A model generated the notes under the pieces. It was given only the letters and a program-made list of their open reading frames with translations, was not told the DNA's origin and did no database searches. From Bacteroidota bacterium (lineage in GTDB: Bacteria; Bacteroidota; Bacteroidia; Chitinophagales; Chitinophagaceae): 64,000 nucleotides of DNA. Numbering within the stretch: the first letter of the stretch is position 1; each line of letters begins with the position of its first letter. A program made the translations under genes and the position numbers. The stretch is from contig JAFEAF010000009.1 in the NCBI GenBank assembly GCA_018266555.1, positions 62,001-126,000 on the forward strand. The letters are read 5' to 3'. Of this stretch, positions 51,770-60,773 are shown one piece after another.

Positions 51770-52309
51770 TTAGGCCATTTTAACTTGATACCGCTTATTC
51801 CACCACATCTCCACCTTTGAAAAGGCTAATTGAAACCGTGCTGTAAATTTTTCGGGGTGCATTATTAAAGCTTGTTTTATTTTCCTTATATCTTTAAAAT
51901 AATAATCTATTACTTCTTCCCTGTTACACGTAATTTCTCCGTCATACTGGCCGGCAAATACATGATCAAATTCATATTCGGTCATTCCATTATCGAATTC
52001 TGCTTTATATATAAAATCAAATATTTGCTCAAGCTTGGTTTCAATCCCCATCTCTTCTCTTAATCTAATGTTGGCCGCAGTCAAAGTATCTTCCCCGGGC
52101 CTTGGATGACTGCAACAGGTATTCGTCCATAGCCCTGCGCTATGATATTTATTCTTTGCCCTTTGTTGCAGAAGCATATCCCCTTTGCTGTTAAAAATAA
52201 AAACACTGAAAGCACGGTGGAGTAATCCTTCTCTATGAGATTGCATTTTACCGGCAAATCCTATAGGTTCATTTATTTCATTGACTAATATCACCTGCTG
52301 CTTTTCCAT
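51770..52309 (-). CDS. idi: Isopentenyl-diphosphate delta-isomerase, type I
   Basis: Nudix-fold isomerase that balances isopentenyl and dimethylallyl diphosphate for isoprenoid chains. Catalytic cysteine in LWTNTCCSHPRPGED, catalytic glutamate region in YEFDHVFAGQYDGEI, and the Nudix-like RLREEMGIETKL. 179 residues, complete. Its place between crtB and crtZ ties precursor supply to pigment synthesis. One-base gap after crtB. Confidence 0.94.
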   Translation of the reverse strand: MEKQQVILVNEINEPIGFAGKMQSHREGLLHRAFSVFIFNSKGDMLLQQRAKNKYHSAGLWTNTCCSHPRPGEDTLTAANIRLREEMGIETKLEQIFDFIYKAEFDNGMTEYEFDHVFAGQYDGEITCNREEVIDYYFKDIRKIKQALIMHPEKFTARFQLAFSKVEMWWNKRYQVKMA

Positions 52310-52310
52310 A

Positions 52311-53165
52311 TCAAATCAATTTTAATTGATTCTTTACCCCGGCACTCAAAATAATGAGTGCTTTATTCAAATTCGGAATGCCTATTCTTTCATTAAAAAT
52401 CCGTTCGGGGCGTAAGCGTTTAATTTTTTTAAATAAACTTGAATAATAACGATATGCTACATATACGCCAAATCTTGCTTTCACCGGTAATTGCATAATG
52501 CCCTGGTAAGCTCGGCTAAAATCATGAGCAATATCTTCTTCAATTTCCATCTTCTCCTTGCTTGTAAAATTCACAAAATCACATCCGGGAAAATAAACTC
52601 TCGACAAATCTGAATAATCGGCTTTTATATCCCGAAGGAAATTGACTTTTTGAAAAGCAGCTCCCAGGGCTTTGGCAGGCTCTTTCAATTTTTCAAATAG
52701 TTCTTTGTCCCCCTGACAAAAAATAGTTAGACACATTAAACCTACAGATTCAGCAGATCCATAAATATATTCCTCGTATTCATTTTTGCAGTACTTTTTT
52801 TTGGAAAGATCAAGTTGCATACTATTAAAAAAGGAATGGATCAAATCAGTATTTATTTTAAAATCATTTACTGTTTTTTGAAAACTGTTTAATATCGGGT
52901 TAAGGCTAAGGCCCTGCTCAATTGCGTTAAAAGTCTCTTTTTTATATGACAGAAGAAAATATGATTTATCATGATCATGAAATGTGTCCACAATTTCATC
53001 AGCTAATCTTACAAACCCATAAATATTATAAATAGGTGCCTGCAAATCTTTATGCAATAACCGTATAGCAGATGAGAACGAAGTGCTGTAGTTACGGGTT
53101 ACTATCTTACTGCAATCTTCGCTTACTTTATTAAATAATTGCATCATAGATTGTAAATTACTCAA
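52311..53165 (-). CDS. crtB: Phytoene synthase
   Basis: Head-to-head condensation of two geranylgeranyl diphosphates to phytoene. The two Asp-rich Mg sites are seen in FVRLADEIVDTFHDHDKS (DEIVD) and NFLRDIKADYSDLSRVYFP (DxxxD). 284 residues, all-helical, normal length. Encoded 1 bp after crtI and 1 bp before idi on the same strand. The alternative (squalene synthase family) is unlikely given the neighbours. Confidence 0.95.
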   Translation of the reverse strand: MSNLQSMMQLFNKVSEDCSKIVTRNYSTSFSSAIRLLHKDLQAPIYNIYGFVRLADEIVDTFHDHDKSYFLLSYKKETFNAIEQGLSLNPILNSFQKTVNDFKINTDLIHSFFNSMQLDLSKKKYCKNEYEEYIYGSAESVGLMCLTIFCQGDKELFEKLKEPAKALGAAFQKVNFLRDIKADYSDLSRVYFPGCDFVNFTSKEKMEIEEDIAHDFSRAYQGIMQLPVKARFGVYVAYRYYSSLFKKIKRLRPERIFNERIGIPNLNKALIILSAGVKNQLKLI

Positions 53166-53166
53166 A

Positions 53167-54642
53167 TTATCTGAATGCTTTTATTACTTCAGTGGAAACC
53201 ACCTCTCCGCTGATAAGGCTGGGAGGTACTCCCGGACCAGGAACAGTTAACTGACCGGTATAAAATAAATTCTTTATTTTTTTGCTTCGGCATGAAGGCT
53301 TGAGAAAAGCTGTTTGTCGAAACGTATTGGCTAACCCATACGCATTGCCTTTAAAAGAATTATATTCAGAAACGAAATCGCTGACTGAATAGGTTCTCTT
53401 ATAAGCCACAAAATTTTCCACGGGCTCCCCAAAATGTTTTTCCATTCTTTTGAGAATAAGTTTAAAATAGTGATCCCTCACGGAATCCGAATCATCACCA
53501 AGTCCTGCGGCTATGGGAATTAAAAAAACAAGATTTTCACAGCCGGGAGGGGCAACAGAAGAATCCGTTACTGATGCAGCGCTTATATAAAATAAAGGAT
53601 TCGTAGGCCATCGAGGTTCAGAATATATTTCTTGCCCATGTAACGCAAACGGCACATCAAAAAACAAGGAGTGATGGGAAAGATTTCTTAACTTTTTATT
53701 CAAGCCCACATAATACAACAGGCAAGAGGGAGCCATTACACGGTTGCTCCAATATTTTTCCGAATAGCTTCGGTATTTTTTCTGCAACAGTTTAGTTTCC
53801 GTAAAATGATAATCAGCGCCACTTATTATAACATCTGCATTGAAAACATTTTTATTTGTCTTTATTTTTTTTGCCATCCCTTTGTCTACAATAATTTCCT
53901 CAGCCCTCTCATCAAAATAAAATTGTACGCCTAACTCTTGTGCCAGTAGATACATTCCTTCTACAACCGCATACATTCCTCCTTTGGGATACCAGGTGCC
54001 CCCATGAATATCTGCATAATTCATCAGGCTGTAAAGGGCAGGTGTGTTTTCCGGTAATGCTCCCAAAAACAAAGCCGGGAACTCCAATAACTGGCGAAGC
54101 CTGGGGCTTTTGAATTTTTTTTGAATTTGTTTTTGAATAGAAGAAAATATATTCATCCGGAAAACACCCTTTATCATTTCAGGGACAAAAAATTCGGCAA
54201 TTGATTTTCCTGGTTTATAAACAAACCGGTTGATACCTGCATCATATTTATAAGCAGCATCGGCCAGATATTTTTCAAGCAGAATACCACTACCTTTTTC
54301 AATTGATTCAAATGTTCTTTTTAATTCGTGAATACCAGCCGGAATATCTGTGTATCCATCCTCCCAATAAACCCGGTAGGAGGGGTTCAATCTTTGCAAT
54401 GAATAATAATCAGAAACTTTTTTCCCAAAATGAGCAAAATATTTTTCAAAGACATCCGGCATCCAGTAAAAACTGGGGCCTTTATCAAAAATAAAACCGG
54501 ACTCTTTCAATTGACCGGCACGGCCTCCGGGATTGCTGTTTTTTTCAATCACAGTTACCTTCCACCCCGCTTTTGCCATGAAAGTTGCTGCAGATAATCC
54601 GGCAAAACCGCTACCAATTACAATGATAGATTTTACAGCCAC
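53167..54642 (-). CDS. crtI: Phytoene desaturase (CrtI-type)
   Basis: FAD-dependent desaturase/amine-oxidase-like enzyme converting phytoene to lycopene. N-terminal Rossmann motif IIVIGSGFAGLSAATFMAKAGWKVTVIEKNSNPGGRAG and C-terminal FAD motif FYTGQLTVPGPGVPPSLISGEVV are intact. 491 residues, normal. The sigma-factor gene ends 9 bp upstream. The whole block from sigma factor to crtY reads as one operon. Confidence 0.95.
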   Translation of the reverse strand: MAVKSIIVIGSGFAGLSAATFMAKAGWKVTVIEKNSNPGGRAGQLKESGFIFDKGPSFYWMPDVFEKYFAHFGKKVSDYYSLQRLNPSYRVYWEDGYTDIPAGIHELKRTFESIEKGSGILLEKYLADAAYKYDAGINRFVYKPGKSIAEFFVPEMIKGVFRMNIFSSIQKQIQKKFKSPRLRQLLEFPALFLGALPENTPALYSLMNYADIHGGTWYPKGGMYAVVEGMYLLAQELGVQFYFDERAEEIIVDKGMAKKIKTNKNVFNADVIISGADYHFTETKLLQKKYRSYSEKYWSNRVMAPSCLLYYVGLNKKLRNLSHHSLFFDVPFALHGQEIYSEPRWPTNPLFYISAASVTDSSVAPPGCENLVFLIPIAAGLGDDSDSVRDHYFKLILKRMEKHFGEPVENFVAYKRTYSVSDFVSEYNSFKGNAYGLANTFRQTAFLKPSCRSKKIKNLFYTGQLTVPGPGVPPSLISGEVVSTEVIKAFR

Positions 54643-54651
54643 AAATTTTTT

Positions 54652-55176
54652 TTAACCTCTTGCGATCTGTTCCTTGAGAAGTTTTCGGGCAAAATGTATC
54701 CTGCTTTTGATGGTTCCAAGCGGTTCATGTAAAATTTCCGCAATCTCCTGGTATTTATATCCATCAAAATACAATTGAAACGGGTTTTTAAATATTTCAG
54801 GGAGATGTTCGATAGCCAGGCGGATTTCTTTGATATGTATATTAGCTTCAGCCTGGTTTGGAACGGATGCCTGGCGGAGGTTGATCAGGAAATCTCCCGG
54901 CGTATTATCAAAAATGGTTTTTTGTCTTGCATTCCTTCGATAATTATTAATAAAAATATTGCGCATTATGGTATAAAGCCATGCCCTGATATTGGTGCCG
55001 GAATGATATTTTTCCCGGTTTACCAAAGCTTTATAGAGTGTTTCCTGGAATAAATCATTGGCGGAGTCAGAATCTTTGGTCAGGTTTATCGCAAAGGGCC
55101 TGAGAAAATCAGCATTACTTAACAGTAAATCATTAAAACCACCGGTGTTCATATCATTCCTTAATTCTGTCTTCAT
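54652..55176 (-). CDS. ECF-type RNA polymerase sigma factor at the head of the carotenoid operon
   Basis: Short sigma-70 factor (about 174 residues) with region 2 (FLRPFAINLTKDSDSANDLFQETLYKALVNREKYHSGTNIRAWLYTIMRNIFINNYRR) and region 4 (LYFDGYKYQEIAEILHEPLGTIKSRIHFARKLLKEQIARG). It belongs to the widespread Bacteroidota ECF group without an obvious adjacent anti-sigma. It is the first gene before crtI. A TAAATTTG -7-like element (55184-55191) lies 1 bp upstream of the first ATG (55182), so translation more likely begins at the Met at 55176 (MKTELRN) or at 55152 (MNTGG). Whether it controls pigment genes is inference. Confidence 0.88.
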   Translation of the reverse strand: MKTELRNDMNTGGFNDLLLSNADFLRPFAINLTKDSDSANDLFQETLYKALVNREKYHSGTNIRAWLYTIMRNIFINNYRRNARQKTIFDNTPGDFLINLRQASVPNQAEANIHIKEIRLAIEHLPEIFKNPFQLYFDGYKYQEIAEILHEPLGTIKSRIHFARKLLKEQIARG

Positions 55177-55183
55177 CTTCATT

Positions 55184-55191
55184 CAAATTTA
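55184..55191 (-). promoter_or_regulatory. Possible -7 element of the carotenoid operon
   Basis: Read leftward, TAAATTTG, an exact TAnnTTTG match. A TTG about 24 bp upstream is slightly too far for an ideal -33. If used, the transcript would begin within the first codons of the sigma gene as drawn from 55182. Confidence 0.4.
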
Positions 55192-55323
55192 ATCAATAAA
55201 GTATAAAAAATTACACAAGCATTTTTGAATTAACTGAAAAACAACATGGAAGTGAACACAAAAAATGATCCGAATGAAAATTGATGGTAAAATGTCAGAA
55301 TATGGGTGGAAAAATTAAGCAGG

Positions 55324-56061
55324 CTATAATTGTGTATTTATAAGAGTGCAGGAATCAAGTAATTTTTTTAACCCGTTCACCATAGACGAATCCTGCAGGC
55401 GTTTCAATTGCTGTAGATTATGAAGATCGGTGCCGGCAAGATTATAATATCCTTTTTTAATGAGATAATGTGCCAGATCGCTGACAGATTTTCCGTAAAG
55501 GCCGGTTAATGAAAGAAGGTTTATTTGAAATAAGCATCCAAGGCCTTTTAATTCATCATAAAAATCTTTTGCATTTTCAAGATAAATGTACCGCTCCGGA
55601 TGCGCCAGCACCGGTTGATACCCCTGCATTTGCATATCGAATAAAATATTTTTGATACTGAAGGAAGGGAATGCCATTGAAAATTCGACTAAAACCATTT
55701 TCTTGCTAATGGTAAGCAGAGGTTCAGTTTTACGCAGTAATTCAGACACATGATCATCAAGAAAATATTCTGCCGCTGCATGAATTTCCACATCTACACC
55801 TTCCAATTGAACCGCTTTCTTTAAACGTTCTAATCCACTCAGTATAATTTCCGGAGTGTTTTGATACATATCCCAAAGAATATGCGGTGTAGTGATCAGT
55901 TTTTTAAACCCGAGGTCCATCATTCCTTTAATAAGCTCTAAAGAATTTACCACATCCCGTGCGCCATCATCAATACCCGGTATAAGATGAGAATGCATGT
56001 CAGCTCCTAATATGCTGAAATCAAGTTCATCCCGTTTGGATCTTGAAAATATTTTAAGCAT
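55324..56061 (-). CDS. CpsB/YwqE-type PHP-domain tyrosine-protein phosphatase
   Basis: Metal-dependent PHP phosphatase found in capsule and exopolysaccharide loci, where it removes phosphate from the chain-length tyrosine kinase. DMHSHLIPGIDDGARD holds the first metal ligands; VDVEIHAAAEYFLDD and YQPVLAHPERYIYL supply further ones; YYNLAGTDLHNL is near the end. 245 residues, complete. It lies 60 bp after the sugar transferase on the same strand. The 142 bp to its left, up to the sigma factor, hold only AT-rich sequence and the possible promoter. Confidence 0.92.
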   Translation of the reverse strand: MLKIFSRSKRDELDFSILGADMHSHLIPGIDDGARDVVNSLELIKGMMDLGFKKLITTPHILWDMYQNTPEIILSGLERLKKAVQLEGVDVEIHAAAEYFLDDHVSELLRKTEPLLTISKKMVLVEFSMAFPSFSIKNILFDMQMQGYQPVLAHPERYIYLENAKDFYDELKGLGCLFQINLLSLTGLYGKSVSDLAHYLIKKGYYNLAGTDLHNLQQLKRLQDSSMVNGLKKLLDSCTLINTQL

Positions 56062-56120
56062 GATGTATAGCTTATAAACCGAAATTAGTTATTTATTAGA
56101 ATTACGAACCGAAACATTAT

Positions 56121-56777
56121 TTAAAAGTTTCTCCTGGGCAAAGAAGGAAATATTTTATATATCAAATTGCTAAATGAAAAGAATAAGCCCCACCCTGTCA
56201 GAAAAATAATCGCCAGGTCAGTATAAAATGATTTGTTTTCCTGGTACCATTGTTCTACCCTCCCTTTATAGTCAAATATCTTTCGGTAAGTTTCCTGAAT
56301 ATTCTTACTTTCAGAAACAATTTTCTCCTCATCCCGAAAAATAACGGATCCAACCCCGGTAATACCGGGCGGTGAATCATAAACAACAGCTTTAACATCC
56401 TCCGAATATTGCTCAAAACTTTTCTGCATTAATGGGCGTGGGCCGACAATGCTCATATTACCCACAAACACATTAATGAGTTGCGGCAACTCGTTTATCT
56501 TTGTCCTTCGCAGAAAGCGACCTACTTTCGTTACCCTGGGATCATTACGCAGGGTGATTTCCCCGGTGCCAAGATTAGGACTGTCTTTTATCATGGTAGC
56601 AAATTTCCAGATGCGAAACTCTTTATTTTTATATCCCACTCTTTTTTGTCCATAGAAAACTTCATGTTCGCCTGTAAACAATAAAATTATAATCAACGGA
56701 AGCATGAATGGCAATAAAAGAATAATTGCAATCAAGGAAAATAGAAAATCAAAAAAACGTTTTATAATTCGATACAT
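56121..56777 (-). CDS. Initiating sugar-phosphate transferase (PglC/WcaJ C-terminal type)
   Basis: Monotopic polyprenol-phosphate sugar-1-phosphate transferase of the short (PglC-like) form, 218 residues. A single hydrophobic re-entrant helix near the N-terminus ([26 protein letters not shown]) precedes the cytosolic core: [43 protein letters not shown] and [11 protein letters not shown]. It adds the first sugar to undecaprenyl phosphate. A terminator separates it from the aminotransferase gene upstream. LegC/PglE-like and PglD-like genes nearby suggest a diamino sugar as substrate. Confidence 0.92.
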   Translation of the reverse strand: MYRIIKRFFDFLFSLIAIILLLPFMLPLIIILLFTGEHEVFYGQKRVGYKNKEFRIWKFATMIKDSPNLGTGEITLRNDPRVTKVGRFLRRTKINELPQLINVFVGNMSIVGPRPLMQKSFEQYSEDVKAVVYDSPPGITGVGSVIFRDEEKIVSESKNIQETYRKIFDYKGRVEQWYQENKSFYTDLAIIFLTGWGLFFSFSNLIYKIFPSLPRRNF

Positions 56778-56785
56778 AGCTTTAA

Positions 56786-56814
56786 TTAAAAACCCCTCAA
56801 AGATGAGGGGTTTT
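56786..56814 (-). terminator. Strong rho-independent hairpin after the DegT aminotransferase
   Basis: AACCCCTC (56791-56798) and GAGGGGTT (56805-56812) form an 8-bp stem with a short loop. Leftward reading continues into TTTTTAATT. It stands between the aminotransferase stop (56835) and the sugar transferase start (56777), inside an otherwise same-strand cluster, so it splits or attenuates it. Confidence 0.8.
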
Positions 56815-56834
56815 GAGCAATTTTATATTAGCTG

Positions 56835-57968
56835 TCATTGATAAACTGATCTAATTTTCTCAGAAACAGAAGCCATTTCTTCATCCCGGATGTTTGTGGA
56901 ACATGGAATGCTCAGGCAACGTTTGTAGATATAATCGGAACAGTCATTGTGATTGAAATAAATATTTTGAGCAAACATGGGCAACTGGTTCATAGGTACC
57001 CAAAACGGCCTTGACTGCATTTCATTATCATTAAGAATTTTCAGCACTTCTTTTTGTTTTTCAGTCATAATGGTAAATAGCCAGTAATTAGGGTCTGTTT
57101 CTTCCTGAACTTTTTGAAACCGGATATCTCCTGTTCCGTTCAGCTCTTTTTTGTAAAATGTATCAATTTCTTTTTTCCGTTTTACAAAGGAAGGTAACAA
57201 TTCTAATTGTGCCACTCCCATGGCTGCCAGCACATTTACTAACCGGAAATTATAACCAATTTCATCATGTTTGTATTCGAAAGGATCACTTTTTGCCTGT
57301 GTAGTAAGGTGCTTTGCTTTTTTGGCCAGGTCTTCATCATTGGTAACGATGACACCGCCACCGCCTGTAGTTATAATTTTATTTCCATTAAAACTGAAAC
57401 AGCCCATCGAACCAAAACCACCCGTATGTTTTCCTTTATAAAATGTTCCCAGGGATTCAGTAGCATCTTCAATAACTTTCAAATTATATTTCTTTGCAAT
57501 GGCAAGCAGTTTATCAATATCACAAACATTACCGAGAACATGAACAGGAAGGATACACCGGATTGCTCTCCCGTCACGAACACAGAACAATTCTCCATTT
57601 TTTTCATCGGTTTCATTTTCCAAAAACTCTTCCAGCAAATCCAAATCCATTTGCCATGTTTCTTCGTCCACATCAATGAGGATGGGATCAGCGTTATTGT
57701 ATTTAATTGCATTTATAGTTGCAATAAAAGTTACATTAGGGGCAATGACGTAATCATCCCGTTTTACACCGGTAAGTAATAATGCAATGTGCAAAGCAGC
57801 AGTTCCATTGCTGGTGGCCACTCCGTATTTACAGCCGGTATATTCCGCCATCATATTTTCAAATTTAGAAACGTAAGAACCTACGGATGAAACCCACCCG
57901 GTATCCAAACACTCTTTTACATATTTCCATTCATTGCCTGAAATATTCGGCCCGGAAAGTAGCAACAT
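56835..57968 (-). CDS. LegC/PglE-like DegT/DnrJ/EryC1/StrS aminotransferase
   Basis: PLP sugar aminotransferase of 377 residues. N-terminus LSGPNISGNEWKYVKECLDTGWVSSVGSYVSKFENMMAEYTG is typical of LegC-type enzymes acting on 4-keto-6-deoxy UDP- or GDP-HexNAc. The PLP aspartate is in KVIEDATESLG and the Schiff-base lysine in GCFSFNGNKIITTGGGGVI. It would install the 4-amino group of bacillosamine- or legionaminic-type sugars. The matching 4,6-dehydratase is not in the window. The NeuD-like acetyltransferase nearby could act next. Confidence 0.9.
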   Translation of the reverse strand: MLLLSGPNISGNEWKYVKECLDTGWVSSVGSYVSKFENMMAEYTGCKYGVATSNGTAALHIALLLTGVKRDDYVIAPNVTFIATINAIKYNNADPILIDVDEETWQMDLDLLEEFLENETDEKNGELFCVRDGRAIRCILPVHVLGNVCDIDKLLAIAKKYNLKVIEDATESLGTFYKGKHTGGFGSMGCFSFNGNKIITTGGGGVIVTNDEDLAKKAKHLTTQAKSDPFEYKHDEIGYNFRLVNVLAAMGVAQLELLPSFVKRKKEIDTFYKKELNGTGDIRFQKVQEETDPNYWLFTIMTEKQKEVLKILNDNEMQSRPFWVPMNQLPMFAQNIYFNHNDCSDYIYKRCLSIPCSTNIRDEEMASVSEKIRSVYQ

Positions 57969-58007
57969 AATTCGAGGACTAATTTTTAAAGTAAGAAAAG
58001 ATTTATC

Positions 58008-58982
58008 TCAAATATTCCTAAACTTTGGAGAAAACGGATCTGTAATAATTCCGCTGCGCATCAGTTTAATAATTTCCCGGATGCCATCAGGAACTTTTTT
58101 AGTAATGGTAAAGCCCAGCTCTTTTTTTATTTTATCGCAGTTCACCCTGTAATCTCTCGGGTCTTCTGTTTTTTCCACATACTTAGCTTTTGCCCCTTGT
58201 ATTTGTTTTTGAATTTCTTCCATCAGCATCCGCTTGGAATAATTCTCAGATGTATCACCGACATTGAAAACGTTTGCTCTCACTTTTTGTTCGGGTGAAT
58301 CAAAAATCAGCATCACGGATCTTGCCAAATCATCAACATGGCAATAAGGCCGGTTAAACTGGGGCCCCCAAATTTCCTGTTCACCCGTTAAGCAAACATT
58401 CCGGGTAAACTCATTTACTGTTAAGTCAAATCGTATTCTTGGTGAAAAGCCATACACGGTAGAAAAACGCAAAGCGGTACCACACATCCGGGATTCCTTA
58501 TTTTCTTTCAACAAAAAATTTTCAAACTTTACTTTTAACTCAGCATATAATGATACGGGGCGCAGTTCAGAATTTTCATCTACAAATGAATTAGGATCGG
58601 ACATCTTACCATAGTTGCTGCAGGTAGAAGCAAAAACAAATCGCTCCACTCCTGCCTGTTCTGCCTTTTTAAAAAAGGAAACAGAAGCGGACCAGTTCAC
58701 TTCTTTAGCTTCGTCTGAAAATTTGGAGCAGGCGGGATCACCAACAATGGCAGCAAGGTGGGCCACATAATTAATTCCTTTCAATGCATTGCCCATATCT
58801 GCATCATTTCGCAGATCGCCTTTCACAAATTCAAAATTCGGATGCTGTGCAATATCATACAATGCTTCTCCGCCAAATTTTAGAGAATCAACAACACGAA
58901 CAGAATATCCGCTGTTCAATAAAATTCGGCTTAGAACAGATCCGATATATCCTGCACCACCTGTAACAAGTACTTTCTTCAT
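58008..58982 (-). CDS. NAD-dependent nucleotide-sugar epimerase/dehydratase
   Basis: Extended short-chain dehydrogenase of 324 residues. GxxGxxG in KVLVTGGAGYIGSVL, NAD-binding HLAAIVGDP, catalytic region FASTCSNYG and the YxxxK pair in SLYAELKVKFE. FNRPYCHVDDLARSVM is typical of nucleotide-sugar enzymes. Epimerase versus dehydratase cannot be told from sequence alone; the SNYG/YAELK pattern fits an epimerase/reductase better than a 4,6-dehydratase. It lies 39 bp upstream of the aminotransferase gene on the same strand. Confidence 0.88.
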   Translation of the reverse strand: MKKVLVTGGAGYIGSVLSRILLNSGYSVRVVDSLKFGGEALYDIAQHPNFEFVKGDLRNDADMGNALKGINYVAHLAAIVGDPACSKFSDEAKEVNWSASVSFFKKAEQAGVERFVFASTCSNYGKMSDPNSFVDENSELRPVSLYAELKVKFENFLLKENKESRMCGTALRFSTVYGFSPRIRFDLTVNEFTRNVCLTGEQEIWGPQFNRPYCHVDDLARSVMLIFDSPEQKVRANVFNVGDTSENYSKRMLMEEIQKQIQGAKAKYVEKTEDPRDYRVNCDKIKKELGFTITKKVPDGIREIIKLMRSGIITDPFSPKFRNI

Positions 58983-59042
58983 AAGATAATTTCGCTGATT
59001 GATTTAGTAAATAAATACTCCCTGGTATCCTGCTTTAAATTG

Positions 59043-59864
59043 TTATTTTTTTTGAAGTATATATGCTTCAATAGGAGAATAACAACCTGAGGGAGGTAAG
59101 AATGAGAAAAATTTTACAAATTCAGTATTCCTGATTGTCGGATCTCCTTTTGTAAGCAATGGATGTATTACCCTGGCAACAAAATAATGGCTGCTTAAAA
59201 AATTCTGATGAACAGGGAATTCAGTGCCGGCGCCCAGGTCACCAGATTGAAGTACGCTAAATTTTTTTGAAACAAAAGTTTCAAATGCTTCCTTTTCAAA
59301 ATAAAGATTATGATGTGGCATTGGTATACTTTCCAATCCCATCTGATTTCTTGCTATATTCAGATTGTTATAACCGTCCGAAAAGGATTCAATAAAAAGT
59401 ATATAGCCGCCTTTCTTTAATACCCGGTGCATTTCATTTAAACCTTGTTGTTGCTCCTCCCAACTTAATAGATTAATTATGCAACGTTCTGTGAATACCA
59501 CATCGAAACTGTTATCTTCAAACCTGAGTTTACGGACATCCCCCTGTTCGAATCTGGCGCCGGAAAGTTGCCTGTCATTTGCAATTTTAAGCAGGTCTTC
59601 ACTGAAATCAAGCCCCAGGAAATTGTAGTCCGGAAATTCTGAAGTTAACAGGCTCAAAGTATATCCGTTTCCACACCCTATTTCCAGCACCTCTTTGCAT
59701 TTATTTTTAATGGCGGGTGTGCGGAAAAAATTCTGAATCAGGTTTACCTCTTTCTGCCTTGTCGTCAGGTCTTCCATAGTGGAAGTGGCTGAGCCTTTAT
59801 GTTTACCTGCCTGAATTTTATAATGATCTTTAATAATCTGATCGTTACTTACGTTTTCTTTCAT
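59043..59864 (-). CDS. Class I SAM-dependent methyltransferase
   Basis: Rossmann-fold methyltransferase: motif I VLEIGCGNGYTLSLL (about residue 60), then NFLGLDFSEDLLKIA, FEQGDVRKLRFEDNSFDVVFTERCIINL, and MHRVLKKGGYILFIE. About 273 residues from the Met at 59864; an upstream extension to 59909 is possible but has no motif value. Location inside the polysaccharide cluster suggests a sugar or glycan substrate. A longer C-terminal half (after 180) is unlike housekeeping enzymes and may give specificity. Confidence 0.88.
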   Translation of the reverse strand: MKENVSNDQIIKDHYKIQAGKHKGSATSTMEDLTTRQKEVNLIQNFFRTPAIKNKCKEVLEIGCGNGYTLSLLTSEFPDYNFLGLDFSEDLLKIANDRQLSGARFEQGDVRKLRFEDNSFDVVFTERCIINLLSWEEQQQGLNEMHRVLKKGGYILFIESFSDGYNNLNIARNQMGLESIPMPHHNLYFEKEAFETFVSKKFSVLQSGDLGAGTEFPVHQNFLSSHYFVARVIHPLLTKGDPTIRNTEFVKFFSFLPPSGCYSPIEAYILQKK

Positions 59865-59959
59865 GTTTATTTTTTTAAAAGTTATTTTATGTTCCCTGCA
59901 ATTAGGCAAACATATCGTATTTACAAACTTTCCGCAAAAGTAAAGCAGGTAATAACAAA

Positions 59960-59991
59960 AAGATAAAAAGCAGCATGAAAATTCATGCTAA
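59960..59991 (-). terminator. Probable terminator after the NeuD-like gene
   Basis: AGCATGAA / TTCATGCT (59972-59989) forms an 8-bp stem with a 2-nt or larger loop, followed leftward by GCTTTTTATCTTTTT. It lies about 35 bp after the NeuD-like stop and ahead of the methyltransferase gene. Confidence 0.6.
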
Positions 59992-60023
59992 TCTTTTTAA
60001 TCACATTTTATCCCTGAAATAAA

Positions 60024-60683
60024 TTAAGCTGCCAGTAGTTTCGAAGATTGTTTTTTGGCTAGCGTTCTTTGAGGATTTCCAACAACTGTAGTATTATCTG
60101 GTATATCTTTAATAATCACTGCTCCGGCTCCTATGACAACATTTTTGCCGATGGAGATTCCCTGGCGTATAACAGCATTGGCACCAACAAAAGTACCTCT
60201 TCCCACTTTTACATTTCCACATAGCACAGCGCCGGGAGCTATGTGTGCAAAATCATCAATCACACATTCATGATCAATGCTGCTTGAAGTGTTGCAAATA
60301 ACGCCTCTGCCTATTTCGACAAGCGGATTAATGGTTGTATTGGCTGCAATCATAATTCCTTCAGCCATTCTTGCAGATTGTGAAATCACCGCACTTGGAT
60401 GAATTGCGTTTACCGGGTCATGAACATGTTTATTCAATTCCAAATGAACTTTACCCCGGATATCATTATTGCCAATACATACGAAGAGATCAAATTTCTT
60501 TAACTTATCAAATATCCCGGATTCGCTCCCAAGATATTGCAGGTGGTATGGATTTTTTGATTTCTCTTCGCTGTCACAGTATGATGTTACTAAACGGCCT
60601 GCATTAAGGAAGATATCAACAATTACATAGGCATGACCTGAATAGCCAATAATGGCTATGGGTTTTTTCAATGTGGCTTTCAT
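60024..60683 (-). CDS. NeuD/PglD-like sugar acetyltransferase
   Basis: Acyltransferase with an N-terminal Rossmann-like half (KPIAIIGYSGHAYVIVDIFLNAG, then the unusual GNNDIRGKVH) and a C-terminal left-handed beta-helix of hexapeptide repeats (AARMAEGIMIAANTTINPLVEIGRGVICNTSSSIDHECVIDDFAHIAPGAVLCG). The His in SIDHECVIDD matches the catalytic base of PglD. ATG 60683 starts just before the Rossmann strand; 60707 would add eight residues. Likely N-acetylates an amino sugar made by the LegC/PglE-like enzyme. Confidence 0.9.
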   Translation of the reverse strand: MKATLKKPIAIIGYSGHAYVIVDIFLNAGRLVTSYCDSEEKSKNPYHLQYLGSESGIFDKLKKFDLFVCIGNNDIRGKVHLELNKHVHDPVNAIHPSAVISQSARMAEGIMIAANTTINPLVEIGRGVICNTSSSIDHECVIDDFAHIAPGAVLCGNVKVGRGTFVGANAVIRQGISIGKNVVIGAGAVIIKDIPDNTTVVGNPQRTLAKKQSSKLLAA

Positions 60684-60773
60684 TGAATTGGATTTTACAG
60701 CATCCAAAATAGAAGCTATTTCCAGTTTCCCATAGCAAAAAATTCAAATTCAAAAAATATCGGGTGAGTTTAC

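Noticed and set aside
53167-54642. crtI as a carotenoid ketolase or amine oxidase instead of a phytoene desaturase
   Set aside because: Both FAD motifs and the direct junction with crtB fit a CrtI desaturase; no ketolase-specific feature was seen.
60024-60683. Simple serine acetyltransferase
   Set aside because: The N-terminal Rossmann-like half and the SIDHECVIDD motif point to the NeuD/PglD sugar acetyltransferases.
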